DNA from: Hallella multisaccharivorax DSM 17128
GTDB lineage: Bacteria > Bacteroidota > Bacteroidia > Bacteroidales > Bacteroidaceae
Length of the DNA stretch: 64,000 bases
Direction: 5' to 3'
NCBI RefSeq assembly: GCF_000218235.1
Contig: NZ_GL945017.1
Coordinates: 130,111 to 194,110, forward strand
Under the pieces are notes generated by a model. That model saw only the letters and a program-made list of their open reading frames with translations, was not told the DNA's origin and ran no database searches. Within the stretch, counting starts at the first letter, position 1; each line of letters starts with the position of its first letter. This document shows, piece after piece, positions 27,103-33,495 of this stretch. The position numbers were made by a program, and so were the translations under genes.

Positions 27103-27112
27103 GTAGGAATAT

Positions 27113-27493
27113 TTACTTCTTAGCCTTTGGCTTCTTGGCGCCGTACTTTGAACGGCGCTGGTTACGGTTGGCCACACCAGCGGTATCGAGTGTGCCACGA
27201 ACGATATGATAACGCACACCAGGGAGATCCTTCACACGACCGCCACGAACGAGCACGATAGAGTGCTCCTGCAAGTTGTGACCCTCTCCAGGGATGTAGG
27301 AGTTAACCTCCTTCTGATTGGTCAGGCGGACACGGGCCACCTTACGCATTGCCGAGTTAGGCTTTTTAGGGGTTGTGGTGTACACACGCACACACACGCC
27401 ACGACGCTGCGGGCAGCCATCGAGAGCCGGAGACTTGCTCTTGTCTGCAAGAACGCCACGGCCTTTACGCACTAATTGTGAAATAGTAGGCAT
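27113..27493 (-). CDS. rpsL: 30S ribosomal protein S12
   Basis: 126 aa. [40 protein letters not shown] and the loop [13 protein letters not shown] are present. The Lys residues equivalent to E. coli Lys43 and Lys88 are wild type, so a streptomycin-resistance allele is not indicated. First gene of the str operon, driven by the promoter at 27600-27629. Confidence 0.98.
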   Translation of the reverse strand: MPTISQLVRKGRGVLADKSKSPALDGCPQRRGVCVRVYTTTPKKPNSAMRKVARVRLTNQKEVNSYIPGEGHNLQEHSIVLVRGGRVKDLPGVRYHIVRGTLDTAGVANRNQRRSKYGAKKPKAKK

Positions 27494-27599
27494 AATTGAA
27501 ACTTTTATTTATATATTATTTTGTTTATAATCAAACAGTTACGGTTCCCTCTCACCTCGTCTTTCTCCCGACAAGGCAAAATTCACCGATTTCAGTGCG

Positions 27600-27629
27600 C
27601 AAAGTTACGAACTTTTCTCCAAATGGCAA
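27600..27629 (-). promoter_or_regulatory. Promoter of the str operon (rpsL-rpsG-fusA-rpsJ)
   Basis: Minus-strand TTG (27627-27629), 19-bp spacer, TAACTTTG (27600-27607). The transcript would have a leader of about 100 nt before rpsL. Confidence 0.75.
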
Positions 27630-27898
27630 TAAAGATGTAATAGGTATTTTTATAGCTCTGAAAAAATTAATATCGTTTAACTGTATATACTATCAGGGTG
27701 AATTCAACTAACAAGTGTAAATTTACGTCGTATTTTTATAAAAACAGGGTTGTATGGAGTTGGGAAATGACTGAATTATTCTCAATGTCACGACTAAAGA
27801 TCCATCAACCGCCGTCAAATGTCACCCTCCAACAATCGAAGAATGTCTTGAACGGATTTAGCTTGTCACGTTCTGACCTTCATAAGAAGTAAAAGACT

Positions 27899-28273
27899 AT
27901 GACAAGAAAAACAAAAGTAGCAAAATTCCCGTTATCGGTGAAGTTAGGAGCTATTCGTGACTACTATTCCGACGGCTCGTCAATAACAGCTGTCGCCCGT
28001 AAGTGGAACATCGTTCGTACGACTTTATCTAATTGGCTCAAGAGTTGCCCAGTTGATGCAAAAGAGTTATCTTTGCCAATGGAAGTGATAGACCAATATA
28101 GAATGAAGCACGCAGAACTGACGAATGAAGAGATCCTTCAAAAGCGCATCTCCGATCTGGAGCAAGCCTTGGCATATGAGAAGATGCGCAGCCGTGCCTT
28201 CGAGAAGATGATAGAGATTGCGGAGAAAGAAGAAGGTATCTCAATATTAAAAAAAGGTGGTGTCAAACAGTAG
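27899..28273 (+). CDS. IS3-family transposase OrfA
   Basis: 124 aa. Residues 10-50 form a helix-turn-helix of the IS3/IS911 OrfA type (VKLGAIRDYYSDGSSITAVA, RKWNIVRTTLSNWLK), followed by a leucine-zipper-like coiled coil (RISDLEQALAYEKMRSRAFE). Near its 3' end a run of seven A followed by G (28249-28256) is a classic -1 frameshift signal that joins it to OrfB. OrfA binds the IS ends and regulates transposition. Confidence 0.9.
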   Translation: MTRKTKVAKFPLSVKLGAIRDYYSDGSSITAVARKWNIVRTTLSNWLKSCPVDAKELSLPMEVIDQYRMKHAELTNEEILQKRISDLEQALAYEKMRSRAFEKMIEIAEKEEGISILKKGGVKQ

Positions 28274-29178
28274 AGGCGCTGCGGAGTGAATATCCCGATG
28301 TTACAGTCGAGACACTCTGCGGACTGTTTGGCAGGAAACGCCAGTGGTTCTACAAGAACAGAGGCAAGGTAATCTCCGAGCGTCAGCGCAGGAAACTCAT
28401 ATGTGCTAATGTGGAATACTATCGTTGGTTATGTCCCCGTATAGGCTGCGTAAAGCTCTACATTATCCTAAGGGCGGAGTTGGGTGAAGAAATTACTCAT
28501 GGCCGAGATGCCTTTCTACACCTTCTTGCAGAGGAAGGATACATCTTGCCTAAGCTCAAGCGTAGGTATACGACGGATTCTGACCATCCTTATCATAAAT
28601 ATCCGAACCTCATACAAAGCGTTGATGCTAAGTATGTTAACCACATATGGGTAGCTGATATTACATATATCTGGATAGTGGGTGATGTCTTGTATCTCCA
28701 CTTGGTAACAGATGTGTACTCGCATGCGATAATAGGATGGTGCCTATCTGAGACCTTGGAGGCAGAGAATACTGTTAAGGCCTTGGAGATGGCCATACAA
28801 ACGGCTGGGGGAGATAACCTCTGCGGAACGATACACCACTCTGACCGAGGTTCCCAATACGCTTGCTACGCATATGTTGATTTGCTGAGGAAACATCATA
28901 TTCAGATCAGCATGACCGAACGGTATAATCCGACGGACAATGCTGTTGCAGAGAGACAGAACGGTATCCTCAAAACGGAAAAACTGTATTTGGAGGATAT
29001 GTTTCTTAACTATGAGCATGCGAAGCTTGGGATAGAGAAAGCCATAGCGTTTCATAACTATCAGCGGCCTCACATGAGCATAGGTATGAAGATTCCGATG
29101 AACGTATATCGCTATGAAGAGCCCGGCAAGAATTTATGGAAGAAGACCAACGGCTGTTCTTGTCCGGATGAAAAATAA
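28255..29178 (+). CDS. IS3-family transposase OrfB (expressed by -1 frameshift)
   Basis: The OrfB frame is open from the slippery site at 28249-28256, so the fused OrfAB protein would be about 426 aa. An internal ATG at 28411 would give only 255 aa and lose the N-terminal HTH_21-like region (EYPDVTVETLCGLFGRKRQW). The rve/DDE integrase core is complete: HIWVADITYIW (Asp), TIHHSDRGSQYACY (Asp), AVAERQNGILKTEKL (Glu). No internal stops, so the element may be active. Confidence 0.9.
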   Translation, partial: RWCQTVEALRSEYPDVTVETLCGLFGRKRQWFYKNRGKVISERQRRKLICANVEYYRWLCPRIGCVKLYIILRAELGEEITHGRDAFLHLLAEEGYILPKLKRRYTTDSDHPYHKYPNLIQSVDAKYVNHIWVADITYIWIVGDVLYLHLVTDVYSHAIIGWCLSETLEAENTVKALEMAIQTAGGDNLCGTIHHSDRGSQYACYAYVDLLRKHHIQISMTERYNPTDNAVAERQNGILKTEKLYLEDMFLNYEHAKLGIEKAIAFHNYQRPHMSIGMKIPMNVYRYEEPGKNLWKKTNGCSCPDEK

Positions 29179-29237
29179 TCCGTAACTTTGGCGAGCCGGA
29201 AACAAGGTGAACGACGGTTTTACGCCATCAACACCAA

Positions 29238-29270
29238 ACGTCCGTCGGGGCATCGGGCCCCGACGAACGT
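29238..29270. repeat. GC-rich hairpin downstream of the IS
   Basis: ACGT-CC-GTCGGGGC-ATCGG-GCCCCGAC-GA-ACGT: a 12-bp stem with one 2x2 internal loop. It lies between two direct copies of a GCCGGAAA(G)CAAGG motif (about 29195 and 29273). Function unknown. Confidence 0.5.
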
Positions 29271-29326
29271 TGCCGGAAAGCAAGGCTCACTCAGGTATTA
29301 TCCATCTTCCCCTGTCAAAACGGCTA

Positions 29327-29450
29327 TGACAAGCCAATCAGTAAGGCAAGGTCGAAGATGACAAGCAAAATAGTAAAGTTGACTAAATATTGACAAGCAA
29401 TTCAGTAAACCTGGTCGAACTTTGACAAGCGATTTCAGTAAAAGACAGAA
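29327..29450. repeat. 32-bp iteron-like tandem array (4 units)
   Basis: TGACAAGC starts at 29327, 29359, 29391 and 29423, exactly 32 bp apart. Each unit keeps about 18 bp (TGACAAGC, A/T-rich bases, CAGTAA) followed by about 14 variable bases. Conserved core plus variable remainder looks like phased protein-binding sites rather than a simple satellite. It is 215-335 bp upstream of the HU-like gene. Confidence 0.85.
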
Positions 29451-29465
29451 CATATTTTCCGCTAT

Positions 29466-29553
29466 CGTCTGACAATTGTCAAACGATCGTCAAACAATTG
29501 CCGCACGATCGTGTGACAACTGCTTGACGATCGTACGACAGCTGTCGCACGAT
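29466..29553. repeat. 22-bp tandem repeat array B (4 degenerate units)
   Basis: Units at 29466, 29488, 29510 and 29532, exactly 22 bp each, fitting CGTNNNACAAYTGNNNNACGAT. The 11-bp half-units (YGTNNNACRAY) place palindromic junctions ACAATTGT-like and ACGATCGT alternately every 11 bp. Sequence differs between units at the N positions, but the phase never slips. Confidence 0.9.
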
Positions 29554-29601
29554 GAAGTACCGGACATACCCCTAAATACTGCTCAAAGAACGGCTTCAAA
29601 A

Positions 29602-29633
29602 TTTGGTTATTTCAAAAAATAATTGTACTTTTG
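29602..29633 (+). promoter_or_regulatory. Promoter of the HU-like gene
   Basis: TTTG (29602-29605), 20-bp spacer, TACTTTTG (29626-29633), about 30 bp before the ATG at 29663. The two repeat arrays end 49 bp upstream of the -33 element. Confidence 0.75.
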
Positions 29634-29662
29634 CCATGTACACACTATAAAAGCAATAGACT

Positions 29663-30256
29663 ATGCCAATCAACTATGAAATCCACCAAATTGAGAATGC
29701 CGCCGGACGTGGCAAAGACCGGAAATATGTCCGTCTTCACTATGGCCATACCATGACGGCAGAAGAAATGGAGCGTGCCATCGAGGCATCCTGCTCCGTA
29801 ACCCGCGCCGACGTGAAGGCTGTGATGACGGAGCTGAGCCACTTTGCCTTGGCGGAGCTGAAGGCTGGCAACCGGTTCTATCTTCCGGAGCTGGGCTGGC
29901 TCTCTCTGTCAGTGGGTATCAGTAACCGCTATCAAACGGCAGAGACAACGGGACGCGATCTCTACATACGCGGCATCAAGTTTCAGCCGAAAGCCCAACT
30001 GTTAGAGAATGTGCGCCGGGGAGCGAGCTTCACCAAGTCAGCTTATTCCACTCTCTCCTCACAACTTACACGTAAAGAGACTTGGAGCCAGATTGAGCAA
30101 GTTCTCGAGACCAGCCACTTCCTCACAGTAGGGGCGTTATGCCAGGCCACAGGACTGAGCAAATACAAGGCCCGCAAGTGGTTGGGGCTCTTCGAAGCCG
30201 ACGGTTTGTTGCGGAAAGGTGGCACCAAGCATCAGCCGCTATACTTCAAAACATAA
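29663..30256 (+). CDS. HU-like DNA-binding protein with C-terminal winged helix
   Basis: 197 aa. Residues 1-125 resemble the Bacteroidetes HU/IHF-like domain: MPINYEIHQIENAAGRGKDR, then MTAEEMERAIEASCSVTRAD, a helix with FALAELKAGNRFYLPELGWL and a strand arm. Residues 140-197 look like a winged helix (FLTVGALCQATGLSKYKARK, WLGLFEADGLLRKGG). The protein is thus a two-domain nucleoid-type or regulatory DNA binder. It is monocistronic. Two phased repeat arrays lie directly upstream, so autoregulation through them is an attractive but untested idea. Confidence 0.8.
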   Translation: MPINYEIHQIENAAGRGKDRKYVRLHYGHTMTAEEMERAIEASCSVTRADVKAVMTELSHFALAELKAGNRFYLPELGWLSLSVGISNRYQTAETTGRDLYIRGIKFQPKAQLLENVRRGASFTKSAYSTLSSQLTRKETWSQIEQVLETSHFLTVGALCQATGLSKYKARKWLGLFEADGLLRKGGTKHQPLYFKT

Positions 30257-30421
30257 GCTGCAAAGGACAAACCGCTGGTATAATCACACTCATACTCCGA
30301 CATATGCTTGATAGCCATCTTTCAGAGCACAAATAGCCCCCCCCTACATTATAGGAGAAAGAGCCATCCTGCCCGTAGTTTTTATCTTAATTCTGCAACA
30401 GAAACAGAAAGGCAAAATAAA

Positions 30422-31315
30422 ATGACAATGAATAAATCCATCGTGATGGGTATGTCAGCACTACTCTTGCTTGGCAGTTGCGACACTTATACCGGTTCTG
30501 GAGCTTACATGGGCTCCACATTGGGCAGTATTTTTGGCTCGGCTATCGGCGGCATTACCGGCGGCCCTCGCGGCAGTGACATCGGTACCGTAGTGGGAAT
30601 GGTCGGAGGAGCCGTGGCAGGGGCGGCTATCGGACAAGCCACTGATCAGAAACAACAGGCACAACGTGAGGCCGACCTGGCCGACTATCGGGCCGACAGA
30701 GCAGAGAGGCAGGAGGCAAGAGCCAGACAACAGCAGTCGGGCTATACCGGTAATGGCAGCAGCGACCACTCGTTCGGCAACGGAAATTCCGACACCATCA
30801 TCGGAAACGACAACTTCGACAGCGGATTCGATTCCAGCAGCGGCGGAGACGATCGTATCTACGATTTCAAGGGTTCTGACTACACCGACAATTACAGTGC
30901 TTCACAGCCTCAGGAGACTATGCCCATGGAGTCGAGCGTGGAAAACCTCACCGGGAACTTGAAATTCACTCCAAACATAGAGATTCGCAATGCGCGTTTT
31001 GTCGATGACAACCAAGACGGCAAGATTGAACGTGGAGAGTTGAGCAAAATCATCTTCGAGGTGTATAACCGCAGCAATCAGACACTATACGACATTGTGC
31101 CTACCGTAGTGGAAGCCAGTGGCAACCGCCATATCCTCATCTCGCCCAACATGCACGTAGAATTCATCCAGCCAGGCAAGGGCATCCGCTACACCGCCTT
31201 AGTAAAAGCTGACAATCGGCTGAAAGAAGGGTCTGCAAAGTTCTGCATCAGCGTTGTCCAGGGAGAGAAATCAATCAGTAAAGTCAGCGAGTTCACTATC
31301 CCCACGATGAGATAG
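30422..31315 (+). CDS. Glycine-zipper lipoprotein with C-terminal beta-sandwich
   Basis: 297 aa from the ATG at 30422, which places the lipoprotein signal correctly: MTMNKSIVMGMSALLLLGSC, lipobox LLGS-C. Residues 30-75 form glycine-zipper helices (GSAIGGITGGPRGSDIGTVV, GMVGGAVAGAAIGQ) that may span or insert in the outer membrane. A Gln/Asp/Arg-rich stretch and a Ser/Gly/Asn-rich linker follow. The last 120 residues look like an immunoglobulin-like sandwich and begin with an EF-hand-like loop (DDNQDGKIERGE). Exact function unknown; related lipoproteins help envelope stability. Confidence 0.75.
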   Translation: MTMNKSIVMGMSALLLLGSCDTYTGSGAYMGSTLGSIFGSAIGGITGGPRGSDIGTVVGMVGGAVAGAAIGQATDQKQQAQREADLADYRADRAERQEARARQQQSGYTGNGSSDHSFGNGNSDTIIGNDNFDSGFDSSSGGDDRIYDFKGSDYTDNYSASQPQETMPMESSVENLTGNLKFTPNIEIRNARFVDDNQDGKIERGELSKIIFEVYNRSNQTLYDIVPTVVEASGNRHILISPNMHVEFIQPGKGIRYTALVKADNRLKEGSAKFCISVVQGEKSISKVSEFTIPTMR

Positions 31316-31350
31316 TCACTGGGCTTTTCACACGAAGAACACGAGAGACG

Positions 31351-31995
31351 CTATTCCTTCAGCTCTTTCGTGTTATTCGCGCGTGAGGTCGTCTCTTTCG
31401 AATTATTTGTGCGCATCACGGGGTCCTTTGCGCCATTTATACGAGGCAGCTGTATCTTTCGTCCGACATCCATGCCCTTCATGTCCTTTTTTCCACTTTC
31501 TACAAGAGGCTTGAACTTCACTTTTGAAATGTCTTCAAGAAACGATTGGCGCATTCCCTCAAAATCAAAATCAAAGTCAGGCAGTCCTGTCTCCGCGTCA
31601 TCCCGATAAGGCACTCCCTTCTTCCCGACAGGCTCCACCTCTACCATAGCAATGCCCTGCGAAAGCATGCCCAGTGCCCGCGCCGCGCCATAGCTCAAAT
31701 CGATGAGACGCCCTCGCCCACGGGGGCCCCGGTCTGTAACTCTCACCACGACCGACTTGCCATTGCGAAGATTGGTTACCTTCAGCTGTGTACCAAAAGG
31801 ATATGTCAGATGAGCACAGGTAAGGCTGTCGTGATGGAGACGCTCACCACTTGACGTGCGTGCACCTGTAGCCCGTTTAGAATAATAAGAGGCCTTGCCT
31901 CTCCGGATCTGAGCACCCACAGAGACAAAGCCCAACATTAAGATTGCTATCGCTAAAATACTGTTAACGAGAGCGCTATAATATTTATGTTCCAC
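31351..31995 (-). CDS. RlpA-like septal-ring lytic transglycosylase family protein
   Basis: 214 aa. A signal sequence or N-terminal anchor (residues 8-28, ILAIAILMLGFVSVGA) precedes a double-psi beta-barrel RlpA domain: GKASYYSKRATGARTSSGER, LTCAHLTYPFGTQLKVTNLR and VVVRVTDRGPRGRGRLIDLS, with the catalytic-type Asp in DRGP. RlpA proteins cleave peptidoglycan strands lacking stem peptides. The C-terminal 70 residues are low-complexity and hydrophilic; no SPOR domain is present. Confidence 0.85.
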   Translation of the reverse strand: MEHKYYSALVNSILAIAILMLGFVSVGAQIRRGKASYYSKRATGARTSSGERLHHDSLTCAHLTYPFGTQLKVTNLRNGKSVVVRVTDRGPRGRGRLIDLSYGAARALGMLSQGIAMVEVEPVGKKGVPYRDDAETGLPDFDFDFEGMRQSFLEDISKVKFKPLVESGKKDMKGMDVGRKIQLPRINGAKDPVMRTNNSKETTSRANNTKELKE

Positions 31996-32032
31996 TCAAA
32001 TTTATTGGAACCCTATCACCGGATAGAGTCCT

Positions 32033-33370
32033 TTACACGATGCCTTGCGCCATCATGGCATTAGCGACCTTCATGAAGCCCGCAACGTTAGCACCGCGCA
32101 CATAGTCGACATAGCCATCGGCCTGCCGTCCATACTTCACGCACTGTTTATGAATAGAGTGCATGATGTAGTGCAGACGCTCGTCGACTTCCGAGGCCGG
32201 CCAGTGTAAACGCATGGAGTTCTGCGTCATCTCCAGTCCCGATGTGGCTACGCCACCAGCATTGACGGCCTTGCCTGGCGCAAAGAGTACTTTGGCAGCC
32301 ACCAGTCTCTCAACGGCCTCAGCGGTGCAGCCCATGTTGCTGACCTCAGCTACACACAAAGGCTTACTAGCCAGGATGCGCTCGGCGTCATCGGCATTGA
32401 GCTCATTCTGTGTAGCACACGTCAGATAGATGTCAGCTTTCTGCTCCCATGGCTTCTTTCCTGGGAAGAACTTTGCACCCTTAAACTCATCAGCATAGGG
32501 CTGGCAAACATCGTTGCCGCTGGCACGCAATTCCAGCATATACTCGTTTTTCTCACCGCTGACGCCATCCGGATCATAGATATATCCGTCGGGCCCACTG
32601 ATGGTGACAACCTTTGCGCCGAGCTCTATGGCCTTCTTTACTGCGCCCCATGCCACATTTCCAAAACCGGAGACAGCAATCGTCTTGCCCTTAATGTCGA
32701 TGTCATGGGTCTGCAGCATCTGGTTGACGAAATAGAGAGCGCCAAAGCCTGTGGCCTCTGGACGGAGGATTGATCCACCCCACTCCATTCCCTTGCCGGT
32801 GAGCACACCCTGGAACTGGTGCGTGAGTTTCTTGTACTCACCAAAGAGATAGCCTATCTCGCGGCCTCCGACGCCGATGTCGCCTGCCGGTACGTCCTCA
32901 TCGGGACCAATATACTTATACAGTTCCTGCATGAATGCCTGACAGAAGCGCATCACCTCGTTGGCTGTACGGCCACGAAGGGAGAAGTCGGCACCGCCTT
33001 TGGCACCGCCCATAGGCAACGTGGTGAGAGCGTTCTTGAACGTCTGCTCAAAGCCCAAAAACTTCATGATACTCAGGTTTACCGAAGGATGGAATCGCAA
33101 GCCTCCCTTGTAAGGGCCAATGGCTGAATTGAACTGCACACGATAACCTGTGTTAACGTGCACCTCACCCTTGTCGTCGACCCATGGCACACGGAACATA
33201 TGTACACGCTCCGGCTCCACCAGCCGCTCTATAATCTTAGCTTTCTCAAACTCTGGATGCTGATTATAGACATCCTTAATTGAGATAAGTACTTCTTTCA
33301 CTGCCTGAAGAAACTCCGGCTCCTGGCTGTGTTTCCACTCAAGTCCTTTCAATACTTGTTCAACTTCCAT
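32033..33370 (-). CDS. gdhA: NADP-dependent glutamate dehydrogenase
   Basis: 445 aa, normal length for the hexameric NADP-specific enzyme. The active-site region KGGLRFHPSVNLSIMKFLGF with TLPMGGAKGGADF supplies the catalytic Lys; the Rossmann domain contains GKTIAVSGFGNVAWGAV. It converts 2-oxoglutarate and ammonium to glutamate, the main ammonium-assimilation route in Bacteroidales. It has its own promoter (33419-33449). Confidence 0.97.
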   Translation of the reverse strand: MEVEQVLKGLEWKHSQEPEFLQAVKEVLISIKDVYNQHPEFEKAKIIERLVEPERVHMFRVPWVDDKGEVHVNTGYRVQFNSAIGPYKGGLRFHPSVNLSIMKFLGFEQTFKNALTTLPMGGAKGGADFSLRGRTANEVMRFCQAFMQELYKYIGPDEDVPAGDIGVGGREIGYLFGEYKKLTHQFQGVLTGKGMEWGGSILRPEATGFGALYFVNQMLQTHDIDIKGKTIAVSGFGNVAWGAVKKAIELGAKVVTISGPDGYIYDPDGVSGEKNEYMLELRASGNDVCQPYADEFKGAKFFPGKKPWEQKADIYLTCATQNELNADDAERILASKPLCVAEVSNMGCTAEAVERLVAAKVLFAPGKAVNAGGVATSGLEMTQNSMRLHWPASEVDERLHYIMHSIHKQCVKYGRQADGYVDYVRGANVAGFMKVANAMMAQGIV

Positions 33371-33418
33371 TGTAGTAACAATTGTTTTTTAGGTGACAAA
33401 ATGCCTTGTTTACACGGG

Positions 33419-33449
33419 CAAAATTAGGGTTTTCTATCTTATGCTCCAA
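33419..33449 (-). promoter_or_regulatory. Promoter of gdhA
   Basis: Minus-strand TTG (33447-33449), 20-bp spacer, TAATTTTG (33419-33426), about 50 bp before the start codon. Confidence 0.75.
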
Positions 33450-33495
33450 ATAAAACCAGCTTTATTTTGCCTAACCGCTTACAATTTGTACTATT

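Larger units (their letters stand above)
27716..29192 (+). mobile_element. IS3-family insertion sequence
   Basis: About 1.48 kb holding orfA and orfB in overlapping frames with an A7-G slippery site. Imperfect terminal inverted repeats: TGTAAATTTACGTCGTATTT (left, 27716) against GCCAAAGTTACGGATTATTT (right end at 29192, read on the minus strand). Ends are approximate because the inverted repeats are degenerate and no clear target duplication was found. It inserted about 90 bp beyond the -33 element of the str promoter without touching it. Confidence 0.8.

Noticed and set aside
27113..27493. Possible streptomycin-resistance allele of rpsL
   Set aside because: The residues equivalent to Lys43 and Lys88 are both Lys in PKKPNSA and GRVKDLP.
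29327..29553. Possible CRISPR array (regular repeats with variable spacers)
   Set aside because: The 32-bp pitch leaves only about 14 variable bases, spacers are too short, repeats are degenerate, and no cas genes are in the window.
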